Positions 42,979 to 53,970 of a DNA stretch of 64,000 nucleotides are shown here, piece after piece. The translations under genes were made by a program, and so were the position numbers. The stretch is from Roridomyces roridus. Its lineage: Eukaryota; Basidiomycota; Agaricomycetes; Agaricales; Mycenaceae. The stretch is from positions 496,001-560,000 of the forward strand of contig JARKIF010000006.1 of the NCBI GenBank assembly GCA_029378245.1, in the 5' to 3' direction. The notes under the pieces were generated by a model. It was not told the DNA's origin, searched no databases, and was given only the letters and a program-made list of their open reading frames with translations. How positions within the stretch are numbered: position 1 is the first letter of the stretch; each line of letters starts with the position of its first letter.

Positions 42979-44227
42979 ATGGAGGCCCGGAGCATCGCGC
43001 TTTGAAACGAGATGATAATCCATGATGGCCGCTGTCAATGACCGTTCCGAAGGCAGGACCCCGTAACCGTCGGCACATTCTTCCGTATCACAACATTGAT
43101 TTGACAGGCGGATGCACCATCGCGCCGACTCTGAGCCAGTGAGCAAATTACCATTTATCTGCATGATATCCTCTGCATTGATCAGACGCGCTGTCATCCA
43201 AATACGGACACGGCTTTGACGGATCACTGATATGTATATCGGCTTGCCTCGCGGCAAGCACACTGTGAAGAGATATCAAGGGTGCCACTGACCCTTGTTC
43301 AGTATTTAGGCTTTACCTTGTATTCTTATTTAGTTACGAGTGGCTCAGAGAGTAGTATATAGACACGGACCTTTGTAGTAGATAGATAGTTTTCTCGAAT
43401 CCGAGACCTTGTCCACTGAATTCAGTGCAAACACTTTGGCTTCTTGACGGCTCTTACGGGGTCAGCGGCGACCTCATCGACGCGGACCTCACAGGTTCAA
43501 CTGCTACAAATGTTCAGAATCTGGTACATACGTTGAAAATCTGGTGAGATATGACGGTTCCCGGAGTTCCCCAGCACCGTGAAGGGCGAGGGAGGCGCGA
43601 GGCATAGAGCGAGCTGGGGGCCTGTGTGGTGCTGAGGAGAGTGTGGAGAAGAAAGTGGACCACCACATTGATTGTAGTCATGGGATGAAGGCCCAGCGGA
43701 ATGTGAGGCTAGAAAGCTGATCTGTTGGATTCCCCATCACTCACTGCAAATGATTCAACCCGCCCCACGCGAGTTTGACGCGAGTAGTCGGATCGGGGAC
43801 GAAGTTGTTCAATACTTGCACCTCGAAGAGATGCTGGGATGTGCTACAATGAGCTTGAGGAGGACTACGAAGGGAGGGTCTACTTACAAGTTACAATCCA
43901 ATGCAGCCCGGAGTGGCGTGCACACTGCAGACGGAGCAGCCGATGGCGTTCGTAGGGAGGAAAGTGATGGCGAACTTGGGACACACGTACGTGAAATTCC
44001 AAAACTTCAAGTACGAGTGGAAAAGGTTGTCATAAGTAGTAGTAGTATGCTCCGACGGTCGGCGCGACTGTTGGCGCGACGGTAAATCAACTGATCTCAT
44101 GTCCAATCAATATTCGAATACGGCAGAATGTGTCCACGGTTACGGGGTCCTATCTCGGAACAGCTAATTGACAGCGGCAATCGTGCATTGGCATCATGTT
44201 TCAAAGCGCGGTGCTCCGGGCCTCCAT
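42979..44227. mobile_element. Mutator-like non-autonomous TIR element, copy 2, 1,249 bp
   Basis: The same terminal repeats as the 16336-17685 element: ATGGAGGCCCGGAGCATCGC at the left and its inverse at the right, with GACCCCGTAACC and ACATTGATTTGACA. The flanks ACTCTCC(T) and ACTCTCC(A) give a 7-8 bp duplication. It is nested in the hAT-like MITE. A 111-codon plus frame (43750-44085) overlaps the right TIR and resembles nothing known. The interior differs from copy 1. Confidence 0.85.
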
Positions 44228-44627
44228 ACTCTCCAGCATCGTGCACCTAACAAGTTCATGGAGAAGAAGTATTCGGACCGAGGATCACTCGGCATTCGGA
44301 TCAAATTTCCATTTTAGGCATTTTGCACAAGCAAATCACTGTTCAATCACTGTTTGCAAAGCGTGACACCGGTGCCGATCATCAAGATCTTTATCAATTC
44401 TGTGATTGCCGTGCTATCCGAACCTGATTTAAGCCTGATTGCCAGTGACCGGTGTATCTGGATATATTTCAATATGCCCACTGCATATCGTATTCGTATC
44501 CATATTTTATCGTATTCATATTCAGATGTATTCGTATCCGATTGGACCCCAGAGGTCGTATCATATCCATATTCACCTGAATATATTCAAAATATATTTT
44601 TCCGTATCGTATTTTTGGCCAGCACTA

Positions 44628-45907
44628 GAGCCGACGAGGCGTGAATCAATTGGAATAAACGAGCATCGTCACTCCGGAATCTGTCTGATCGGAACGCCGG
44701 CGTCTGGATTGCGTTCTATTGCGTTCCGCTTGTGATTAGATTCCTTGGAAGGGTAGATAAGTATTTCAATGTACGCATGCGGACAGTAAGCAGCGGACTT
44801 TCAATCCAATGATTAATACTGGCCGCCGACCGGCAACTATGGCGCTTGGTGGTCTAATTGTAGGCGAAAGGTTGCATTCCCAATGAGTTTTTGTACATAC
44901 ATACCTACGGAAATCAAACGAAGGCGATGTATGGATTTATGCAGCTATGCCCCAGGCTCTGGGAACACGTAGGGTCTTGCTGGAGACCGGAATAAGTCAT
45001 CCGGGATAACGTTACACGTATCTACGTCCCTGTCGATCCTGGATCACCGCGGATCGGCCATAGCCGAAGCTAGTTATAATGACATTTCATGGCAGTAGTA
45101 GTGGCCTCGCCGAAAGCACATCTGGTTGACTTGGAGGTCATTGTTTTTCGAACACATCATGCATCCACAGGACGGCTTTCGACTTCCAAGTGATATATAC
45201 GGACCACGAGGTCGTTGTTTGAGCAATGGATTCTGAGGGGTTTTGCGGGAGCGAGGCATTTGCCACACAGCGCGAGTTCATCCCAAGGCTCAAGCCACGT
45301 TCGAATTGTTGAAAGCCCTGGGCCGATGCTTGCCTCAGTGGTGCCTTGCTGCGTGGGTTCGATTCCTGACATGGGTGTACTGTAGCTTTGACTCCGTCAG
45401 ATCTTTTCATGCTCAGAATATGCAACAATGAATTCTCGTCCAGCTATTCAGATCGATCGAAAACCCCTCCTGGCCTTGGAATTTCAGGCACGGCTGTTAG
45501 GGGTTCACTCCATCGCCCCGCGGCATGTTTTCTGCTGACTCACGGGTTCATTTTTTTGACCCCGCACATGGAAGAATCTAGTGAGGGCAAATTGGGTGTA
45601 AAGTGTCTCTCTCAAAAACGTGTAGCGCACAAAAAGTGCACCTTGTGTTCTCTCGTCTGGGCCAATGCAGGACTGCCGAAGTAACTATCGCAAGTACTGA
45701 ATGCACCAGGAGCTCGAAACGCGTGTCGACAAATAGGCTTTATATTGTCACCATGTGGCCTTGGCTCGTGGACCCTGAATTTGCAAAACGCCACCGGATT
45801 TGGTCTTGCCGATCGCCGGCCGCCGACCACGTGGGGCCCGATAAAAGAACAAACAACGGCCGGATAAAAAAGCGAGTCTGGACGACGGCGGCGTTCCTTG
45901 GCCCACT
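44628..45907. repeat. Intergenic with one SINE-like copy at 45270-45430
   Basis: The SINE-like unit has an A-box-like TTGCCTCAGTGG and a B box GGGTTCGATTCC about 24 bp later, and shares CTCAAGCC..TTCGAATTGTTGAA with the copy at about 42450. The last 80 bp before the GATA gene contain CGATAA at 45839 (an HGATAR match) and GGATAAAA at about 45863, possible binding sites for a GATA factor. No other gene seen. Confidence 0.5.
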
Positions 45908-47292
45908 ATGCCCGCCACCCGTCCCGACATCCCTAGGGACCGTCCCGCCCCGTACGATGCCAGCAGCTATACCCCACCGCTTCCCCAGCACCATCAGCAC
46001 CATCAGCATCAGTACGATCTGTTCCAGCCCGCATACGACCTTCCGCGAGGGTATGCTTACGCTGGGGGTCCGGGCGGAGAGGCTGGGACTACGGGGAGTG
46101 TCTATGGAGGCCCACACGAGTACCTGCACGACGAGCGACACGGCCACGACGGTCGCTTCGCCCACTCTGCGTCTTACGCGCAGCCACCGCCGTTTTTCTC
46201 TGGCGGTGGAAGCCCGTATCTCCCGTACCCCCCTCCACCGCCCATACCACGCCTGCAGCAACCTCCTCCTCATGGCAACGGTGGTCTTCCGGTGGCGGCC
46301 CTAGTTCACTCGACGATGACGGACGAAGCAGGGACAAAGTTGGGACCGGGCGTACGTCGACAGTGCTTCAATTGTCGGACGACCGAGACAAGTACCTGGC
46401 GGCGCAGTAATCTATCGCAGGGCAAGATGGTGCGTGTACTTATCATTTTCCTGCCTGTCTTCCGACTCAAGCTTGCATTCTGTAGCTGTGCAACAAGTGT
46501 GGCTTGTACGAGCGCACGCACTCGCGTTCCAGGCCGGACCAGCTACTCCCTCAGAAACATCTCGCCGACGGCGAACCTGTCGGAAAAAATCGGGCTCCAA
46601 GTCGGGTGCGTCTTTGTATTTTATCCTTGAAACTCTGAATCGAATATTCTTTCCATGGCTAGTCGCTAGCGATCCCAACTCGCCCCCCTTCCATGCCCCA
46701 ATACCCTCCGACTTCACCAAGTCCCTCCGGATACCCTCGCTCGCCCTACGACACTACCGACCTGAACCTTACTGCGGGTCTCACACCAAACACTCAGCCA
46801 TCCTCGTATTTCGACTCCGTACCCGCATCATCTTCTCCCCGCCATCCACACCTCGACCAACCTCAGCGCTCGCCCTACACACACCCGGCTTTGTCTTCGT
46901 CACCGTATTCGCATCCACAGCCGCATCCCGCTCACCACTGGGATTACAACGCCGCGCTGGGTGGAGGTGGGATGCCTCAGCGCGTCTCGACGAGGCCATG
47001 GGAGCTTGGACTCGTCGGCGGCAGCGGGGGTTTGGAGGAACTCGAGGGGGCTGGCCACACGGCGGAGAACGCCGAACCAAGCGCCGCCAATCGATTCACG
47101 TTCGTCAATTCGGAACCGGCGCCTGTCAGCGTCAGTGTTGTCCATACCTCTAGCTCGGGGTCGGTGTCGGTGTCGACGTCGAAGGCGAAAACCAAGGCGA
47201 AGGCGAGGGCGAGTAAGAGGCGGAGTACCCGGAGGGGCAGTGGGAGCGAGGAGGATGATAGCGATGGGGAGTATATTCCGGGACGGGATTGA
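45908..47292 (+). CDS. GATA-type transcription factor with one zinc finger, 423 aa, three exons
   Basis: Exons 45908-46429, 46486-46605 and 46663-47292 all join in phase 0. The finger is split by intron 1: CFNCRTTETSTWRRSNLSQG, KM, then LCNKCGLYERTHSRSRP. The spacing is CX2CX19CX2C, longer than the usual 17-18, with the TSTWRRS and LCNKCGLYERTHSRSRP features of a fungal GATA subclass. For exon 3 the acceptor GGCTAG at 46657-46662 keeps the frame, while the nearby CGCTAG does not. The N-terminus is His/Gln/Pro/Tyr-rich. The C-terminus carries a Ser/Val tract, a Lys/Ala/Arg-rich basic stretch (SKAKTKAKARASKRRSTRRG) and an acidic end (SEEDDSDGEY). Nuclear regulator at GATA sites. Two GATA-like sites lie just upstream, so autoregulation is possible but untested. 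Confidence 0.87.
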
Positions 47293-48663
47293 ATTGAATG
47301 GATGGGGGATAAGGTTTTTAGAGTATCTAATTGCATAAATTCGGTGTTGGGTTCCTGTACTTGAAAAAGAAGGTCGAGAGTGACAGGATTAGAAAGTCTG
47401 GACCAGGAGTCGAACCCGCCAACCTTCATCGTTGAAACACAGAACCATTCCGGGACGGGAGTGAGTGTTGAGCGTTGGATTTTTAGAGCCAGTGCTACAT
47501 ATGCTACATACCTTGTGAATAATGGTTGTACGATGGTGGGTGTGTGGTGCGGCAGGGAGGCTTCAAAGTCGTCCACGGTGGGTTGATCCGCACTCGAGAT
47601 TCTGACACTGCGTTCGAAACTCCGCGTGATCCGTGTATCACAAAGGAGTTGCGGATCGTGGTTGATTTCGTGTCTTGCTGTGAAGATCATGGATATCTCT
47701 GCACCAACTCACAGCTGAGACACAGCGACACACGGGATTTGGGTGCGTTCGACACTCCGAGCTCGGACTGTCAGAGCGCGAGATCTGTCCAGTGAATCAA
47801 GATCAATCGTCCAGTGAATCAAGATCAATCGTCCAGTGAATCAAGATCAATCCCCGACCCCGAATCGAACGGGAGAGCAGGGGCCATCCAATTCCGCGGA
47901 AGAAAGGTACCGGAGCCATGCAGGACAGAGGACTTCGATATAGGCTGATGACTTCAGGATAAAGACGACGACCGGCAAAGCGGGAGAATTCGTTGGGCGA
48001 CTTTTCCACGCGAACTCGCATCAACCGTCGGAAATACTCGCTTCACGAATTGTCTTCAATCCTTGGTGCTGCTAGACCGCATCCGGTTGTTCAAAAATAC
48101 TCTCCAGGATACACTGTCAGCCGGGGGGGGGAATCTCTTGTGGACGCTTCTTGATTAACCTGTCCCGAATCGAACGTCAAATCTTATGGGCCCTGGCAAC
48201 CTGTGGATTTCAACATTCGGCTGCATTGCATTGAACTTGAGTGAACCGGTGAGTATTATTTGAACGTCTGACAGATCGACCCAACAATCTTCCATTCATC
48301 GAAAGGTCCACTCAACAGATTCAAGCGGTGACTCGTCGGCGCGAGTCTCGACACTGATCGGGCTAACTTCCACGCCGTAGAAATTGGTAATTGGCTTGAT
48401 TTGATTTTCTGTCGTTTGAACGCAGATTGTCGTGACTCGTCAAGTCACGACAATAAGTAGCCGGCTAGCGCCACCCTAAAAGGGAAACTGTCCCTAGCCG
48501 TCAAGACTCGCCAATCTTGGTGATGTGTCATTTCGGGCATCTGTGGTGTGCTAGAACGCGGCGATGGGTCCTGACAAGGTCCTGGAATCATTCAGCAAGT
48601 GGCCGCAGGGTGAGTCTCGTCGTTGGTGCGATCTGGCTACTTGTGCGCAACCCCTATCGGCCC
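47293..48663. repeat. Intergenic with tRNA-like B boxes and modular-repeat members
   Basis: At 47401-47420 an isolated minus-strand B box (GGCGGGTTCGACTCC) has no tRNA fold around it. At 47793-47852 the phrase CCAGTGAATCAAGATCAATC is repeated three times in tandem, ending in CCCCGAATCGAACGG. Another CCTGTCCCGAATCGAACG lies at 48160. A run of nine G is at about 48123. No gene seen. Confidence 0.5.
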
Positions 48664-48747
48664 GACCCAATGGTCTAGAGGTATGATACACCCTTAGGGA
48701 GTCTCCTATCTTGGGTGTGGCCCCGCGTTCGAATCGCGGTTGGGTCC
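48664..48747 (+). tRNA. tRNA-Pro(AGG) with a 12-nt intron
   Basis: The acceptor stem GACCCAA pairs fully with TTGGGTC, and the discriminator is C. The D arm TGGTCTAGAGGTATGATA is characteristic of eukaryotic tRNA-Pro. The anticodon stem CACCC/GGGTG encloses TTAGGG, with anticodon AGG. The intron AGTCTCCTATCT follows base 37. The T arm is CCGCG-TTCGAAT-CGCGG. A Pol III terminator of six T follows at 48749. Confidence 0.95.
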
Positions 48748-49432
48748 CTTTTTTCACTTACCTCCTAGCACTACACTGTTCAGTGTTTTTCAACTTCCTA
48801 CCCCCTTTACCCAGCCAAAAAATCTTGCTGCCTTTCGTCGATCTCTCTGGCACCCGTTTTTGCTGCACCAACAAAATTGATTATTACATGCATTTCTTCG
48901 GATTCTCTCCGTCCTGGGATGTTAACCCGACACACGTCACCGCAATTTGGTATTTGTGGCTGAAACATAATAGAAGTCCACATTTGTAGCACAGGTCGCC
49001 GCGCTCGAGCATTGCTTTCCGCGGCGCCCGCGCGGAATCAACAAATTGGATCTCGAGCGAGACTCGCTGTGCGAGACACCAACGTATTCCCTGTCGTTAC
49101 ATCCAGATCGTTGCAAGATTCTACGTCCAGAGCTCTCCGGGAATCAGCGCCAACTAGTGTATTCCGGCGTCTCTTTTTGTTAGTCGTATTTGCATTCGAA
49201 CGGCGAGATCCAAGTATCGGTCTATCGCTGCCGGTCTCACAAGAGATCTGCCTCAGGGACCCACATTGAATTGTTCATCTGAATTCAATTCGTGCTCGGC
49301 CATCACTGTTTTGAAACTCAACCCGACGCGAGATGACTTGTGATGCATCATGCCGATGGGCGCCGCACACGGAAGTTTTTCGTCGAGTCATTTCGCCGCT
49401 CTGTGCAGAGGCCATGTATATAAGGTAGGACC
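48748..49432. other. Intergenic, no gene seen
   Basis: Apart from the T-run terminating the tRNA gene, no feature is supported. Confidence 0.3.
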
Positions 49433-50251
49433 TTGTATCCCAGAAATATAGCAAACTCAGGGAACCAGGTATACTCCAAGTGTTCAACGTGGCTTTTTTC
49501 CGACCTCATCCCCACCGAAAAGCTGCGACATATAGCATGTACGAATTGCAGACACCGGAAAGTGAAGGCAAGTAATACATTTCTGGTTGCATCAGTCTTA
49601 AGGCACCGTGCTGATCATGTGGTTGAACTTGTAGTGCTCGGCGACGGCGGCCGGGAATCCCTGCGAGCGTTGCTTCAAACGAAAGCTTGTGTGCGAGTAC
49701 CCACGCTCCACCGCCGAGGAGCAGGAACGATAATGTCGCCACTACCGTTGCCTCACACCACGCCTCCTCCGCCGGGGCGACCTCGGCACCATGGGCAGCC
49801 CTTGCCACCTTTAACGACTTCGAATCCACCCGTGAATTCATGGCCAGCCACTGCCTCGCATGCCAACACTACGGGGTGTTGGAATCCCACGGCTCCGCAT
49901 GGCCATGCACGGCCTCCACCCGCGCCCCCGTTACCGTATACTGGGCCGCCCCCGCCCGGACACCTGCCGCGGTACTACGGGCAACCCTTGCCTGCGTTGA
50001 ATATCAATGTGAATGCCGCCACGGAAGTGTTCAAATATGGGACGCCGGCGATGCAACAACATGATCAATCAAGCTATCATAACCCACACTACGCCGCGCC
50101 GATACATACAGTGCCATACAGCAGCGCTCCGGCAGCGGAGTGGCCCGCGGCGTACAGCGGGGCCGGCGATGCCGTCTGGAATACGCCATATGCGTACCAG
50201 TTCTACCCTGAGCAGGAGGAACGAGACATGAATGACCCACAATATGAGTGA
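49433..50251 (+). CDS. Zn(II)2Cys6 gene split into two overlapping frames (77 aa plus Pro-rich ORF)
   Basis: Exon 1 (49433-49567) ends CTNCRHRKVK. Exon 2 (from 49635) continues CSATAAGNPCERCFKRKLVC, giving a perfect CX2CX6CX8CX2CX6C fungal zinc cluster. The intron has a GC-AG border (AAG/GCAAGT...GTAG). The frame stops at TAA 49731-49733. A second ORF in another frame starts at an ATG overlapping that stop (TAATG) and runs to 50251. It encodes a Pro/Tyr-rich tail with two copies of a PPPPG..R(Y/H)(Y/H)GQPLP motif. In the relative at 62.8 kb the same tail is fused in frame to the zinc cluster. So either this gene is frameshifted, or the tail is made by stop-start reinitiation. The start at 49433 is the first ATG of the open frame. 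A truncated, DNA-binding-only product would be expected otherwise. Confidence 0.6.
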   Translation: MYPRNIANSGNQVYSKCSTWLFSDLIPTEKLRHIACTNCRHRKVKASNTFLVASVLRHRADHVVELVVLGDGGRESLRALLQTKACVRVPTLHRRGAGTIMSPLPLPHTTPPPPGRPRHHGQPLPPLTTSNPPVNSWPATASHANTTGCWNPTAPHGHARPPPAPPLPYTGPPPPGHLPRYYGQPLPALNINVNAATEVFKYGTPAMQQHDQSSYHNPHYAAPIHTVPYSSAPAAEWPAAYSGAGDAVWNTPYAYQFYPEQEERDMNDPQYE

Positions 50252-51698
50252 GTGTTGTGTTAGAATGGTGACCCAGGAGTGCGTACAAGACGACGGACAA
50301 AGACAAAGAACAAAATTGTTTGTATCGACAAGGCATGCCTACGCTCCGCTCCGGCAGGCAGACTTAGAATGGAAGATACAAATAAGTAAGATGTTCAAGT
50401 ACCACCTCATACATTGTGCAAGAAGTAAATAAGTGACGGAGTCAAAGAATATATGAAGCTCAAATGAAGCTCGTGTTAGCTCGTGTTGCGTTGGATGCGA
50501 AGATGGGTCCGTCGATAGCAATAAATATCATAAAAGGGACGACATTTCCAGTGGGCCAGGAACCGGTGTTTGACTGACGGACGGAGACCTGGTCTGGGTG
50601 TGGAGCAGAGGAATGGAAGGGTTTTGAGAAAAGCAGATCTGGAGTGTTTCCCGATTAATGATGTTTCGTAGCCGGACGCTGCAACGTCGACGCAGTTACA
50701 TAAACGAAAGGGGTGCCGGCGACGCAGAGGGTGTATGTAGAGCCCAGATTTTAAACCAATCAGTCCGTGAGCACCAGGCGACCCGAAAGAAAGGTACAGA
50801 TTTTGTGTTTGGGGCCAGCAAACAGTTGAAACAAAGCGTTCAGGAATCCGACGGCATGGGAATTGAACATTGAGGATGGAAGCCACCAGCGAGAGACAGG
50901 AGCATGGTGGGGGTAGGTGGGAGCAGCGAGCCAACAGAAGAGCAGGAAATCGAGGTCAGAAGCGGGGGCATTGTTGCAGGGACTCGAATGCCTGCGTGGA
51001 TTGCTTTTAAATAGGAGGCCGTGGCGGAGACCGGCCCGGAGCCGTACGACGCGCGTCCGGCGGCGGATGCAGACGGAGTTTCATCGGGCATAGGGAACAG
51101 CTTGAAAGTTGTTGAATACCACGAAGCCCGTCGAGCGAGCAGAGGGAACCGAATTTGGCATGGTTGCTGTGAACCCAGAAGCCGCCGGCATGTGGCCTGG
51201 AATGCTGTTTAAATGCTGTTGAGTTGCAGTGCTTGGTGAGAAAAACGAACATAAATCTCGAGGATTACCATTGGATGAATGGCCAGAAGAGAGAGGAGGA
51301 AAAAGGAGCTTCACACAAATGGGGACAGAAGCATCAGTCCGATCAAAAAGGGAGGTATAATCTTAAAGAACGGATAATTTACATGGCACGAGGTTAACAT
51401 GAGGTGGCTCGGATCATCTTCTTCCCAACATGTTGTGCCCAATGTTTGAGTCGCAGCTGACTAGTTCAGTCACTGGAATCAGCGTACCTACGATGGCCGA
51501 AGATAGCCTTTGGACCTTTATTTATTCTTCATGGTGTTTGAACTTTTTTCATAAATCGTGTAGTGCTTCAAAACCTCAGAGGCAGCTTACATAATGAATA
51601 CATTGGAACCATTCTGGGGGAACTGAGATTCAGTCCTGTGCGAAGCGGAATATCAGTTCATTCGAGGGTCAATGTTCACTTTCAACATGGAGTCGGAC
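50252..51698. other. Intergenic between two convergent Zn2Cys6 genes
   Basis: Only short overlapping frames. The two zinc-cluster genes run toward each other into this region. Nothing else is recognised. Confidence 0.35.
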
Positions 51699-52416
51699 TT
51701 ACCCAGCTTGATTCCACCTCCAGATTTCATCCTCGGCCGTGCTCGGCATTGTGTCCGCCGTGTACGGGTACATGCCTCCATACGGGATCTCTATCGGTGT
51801 AGAATAGTCCTGCGCCATCACCACCCCGGTTCTCGGAATTGGAATCGGCTGCACCGAGATGGGACGGTGGACCAACCGACCGAGGTTCCTGTTATCGAGA
51901 TACTGACGCGCCTGCGCGGCTTGCAACAGGTACAGCGCGCTCATCTGATGGTGAGGTTGTTGATGCCGGTGATGCAGATATCCTTGCGTAGGTGGATGTA
52001 TTGATTCAGGCTGGAAGTAAGGCGAAGACGACGGGCGTGGAAATTGTTCGGAGCGAGCAGCACAGTTCGGGGCAGTGTTTCTCATCCCTGCAATAGAAGA
52101 CGCCGAGGTGTGCACACTCTCCGAGTCGGTCGAGTCCATCGCCAAATCGTCCGGAACCAGCATGGGTGCCCAGCGATGAAATTCACATTCGAGCTTCCGC
52201 ATCTTGCACCGCGCGCAGGGCTCATTGAGCATGACTTCGTTTGTGACGCACTCATTGTGTTATAATCAGATATAGGTGCCAGGTATCACGGTATTCGCGC
52301 ACCCGAATCTTGCGTTTTCTGCAATTTCCACAGGCTACGGATGTCCGGCGGCGCTGGAATGTAGGGGTGGCTTGATGTAGTGGGTTTGGGTCGCTGAGTG
52401 GTGCAATTTGAGACAT
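51699..52416 (-). CDS. Small Zn(II)2Cys6 transcription factor, 221 aa, one intron
   Basis: Exon 1 (52416-52303) ends CGNCRKRKIR. Exon 2 (52250-51699) begins CVTNEVMLNEPCARCKMRKLEC. Joined in phase 0 across a 52-bp intron they give CX2CX6CX10CX2CX6C, a binuclear zinc cluster with the basic loop. I chose MSQIAPLSDPN at 52416. An upstream in-frame ATG at 52527 would add 37 residues. The C-terminal part is rich in Gln, His, Pro, Ser and Tyr with no fungal-specific middle homology domain, so it is much shorter than usual for this class. The intron sits at exactly the same place (after the second Cys pair and the basic residues) as in the other two zinc-cluster genes here, showing common ancestry. 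Confidence 0.82.
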
Positions 52417-53459
52417 GGAACGCTCTGAGTTGAGGATACCCTCGCCAGTCCTACTTTTTATAGTCAACGACTGCACTGCCACCGTGAGCGGTATCGAGGA
52501 CTTGAATACATTTCGGCAGCGAGCCATCCATAAAATGGAGGCGAAACCTTGTGAGCGCCGTTAGTGAATCCACTGAGTTGGAATATAGTGGCGAGGTGGA
52601 TCGAAAATTAGCACCGGATCAATGATTTACGCAAGTCAGCACGGGGCATTTTTCATGGTGTTTCGTACTACGGCCTGCCGTTAGGCCGTATAGTAGCGCG
52701 GTGGATTATGAGCAAGGTACCGCCGGAACCTTCGATATGTAAGATAGATCGTAGATTTTTCTCCAGGGTGACTCATACCTCAAGTTATTCCCGCGGTCAA
52801 GGTTCTGGATGTCGTCTCGACCTGGGTAGGATCATCTAGGTTTGGGAGAATCCCTACCCACCTCGCGGAGGCTGATTTCCCCTTGCCTTCCGGATTGTCG
52901 GCATCTGCATGGATGCGAAGGAGCCCATGAGCCAAGAAGGTGAACAACTGGTGTTCAGAGTCACCGAGGAGTATGATGCTGGTTGGCATTGCTTGTTAAA
53001 GCTACGAAGAGCTGATGGTCAAGGGGTAGACACCCAGGTATGTCTGGAACCCGAAAATGGTCATGATCAATTAATCCGTACGCCGTATGGACCTCGTGCA
53101 AGCCAGGATATCTGCGGGATTCGCCCAGGGGGTGCGTGCAGGAAAGGTGTCAGCCCCGAGACATCGAAGTCGAGGTGGAATCGGCCGTCAAGTCGCGGAG
53201 GATGATGAGGAGACAAGATGGGATGGACGAGCCCATCGAGATCAATATTCAGCTCTAGTTATCATACACTCAAAAGAGCACCCAAAAATATTTTGATGTT
53301 ACTGCGAGATCGAAGTGATCGCACAAAGTTAGGCGTGGTGCAGGGGGAAGGGTGGATGAGGTGGAAGTCTCGCGAAAGGCCTGCGGCTTGAGTATGAGCG
53401 CAGCGAATAGACGACGAGTATCACGCACCAGCCGACTGGCTGTACGTAGTACGTTGCTG
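52417..53459. other. Intergenic, no supported gene
   Basis: Two opposing short frames at 52780-53205 overlap each other. Neither has a recognisable motif. Confidence 0.3.
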
Positions 53460-53970
53460 CATGCACCGGGGGCTTAGTCGGCACGTTTTTTCCGTCGTTA
53501 GAATCCGCTTTGGGCTTTTTGCTGATAGACCCGATGAGCAGGCAGGAAACGAAACGGTGCCACGACGAAGAGCGATACGCACCTGCTTCATCCGATCCTG
53601 AAGCATCGAGGTCCTCGGGCGCGGTGGGCTCCGAATGGATGTCAACGTCGAGATCCTCGGCCTTGCGTTTCTGGCTATCGACGGAGATCTAGTCAGTAAG
53701 CGACCAAGTGGCGAATGACTGACACGCACCTGCTACCCAAGCCTCTTCCGCAACCTTGCCAGCATCGTCCAAAAAGTGCGTCAACTCCTTCCTTGCCCTC
53801 TCAGCCCAAGCGACGAGGGTCTTCTGCCGCCCTAGCTCCCTTTCCTTCTGGGTAAGTCTAGCACGCGTGTCCTTGAGCTCGCCCGTGAGCCTTGCGATGA
53901 GGGCTTTCTGTTGGTCGCTTTCACGTTTGAGATTCTCTAGGCCACGTTGGACGACGAGATGCGAGTCCAT
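53460..53970 (-). CDS. Coiled-coil protein, copy B, three or more exons (partial model)
   Basis: Exon 1 starts at 53970 (MDSHLVVQRGLENLKRESDQ) and encodes a coiled coil rich in Arg, Lys, Glu and Gln, ending KVAEEAW at the donor GTAGCAG near 53735. Exon 2 starts at about 53694 with ISVDSQKRKAEDLDVDIHSE and is basic then acidic. It ends at a GTGCGT donor near 53586. A third exon after CTATCAG near 53524 is probable but its frame is unresolved. Copy A at 388-854 has the same arrangement and many third-base differences in the shared KRKAE.LD region, which supports the frame. No domain known to me. The coiled coil suggests dimerisation, and the KRK motif suggests a nuclear location. Confidence 0.55.

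Larger units (their letters stand above)
42713..44627. mobile_element. hAT-like AT-rich MITE, split by a nested Mutator-like element
   Basis: The ends are TAGTGCTGGCCAAA and its inverse TTTGGCCAGCACTA. Next to them are inverted AATACGATACG / CGTATCGTATT stretches and AT-rich arrays of GAATAC and ATATTC. The flanks GAGCCGTC(C) and GAGCCGAC agree at 7 of 8 positions, a decayed hAT-type duplication. Without the nested element (42979-44227) the host element is about 660 bp. No coding capacity. Confidence 0.75.

Noticed and set aside
47401..47420. Possible tRNA gene on the minus strand
   Set aside because: B box only. The stem next to it does not pair and no cloverleaf forms.
48121..48131. Run of nine G as a possible quadruplex or assembly gap
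   Set aside because: A single G-run is not enough for an intramolecular quadruplex, and flanking sequence is continuous.
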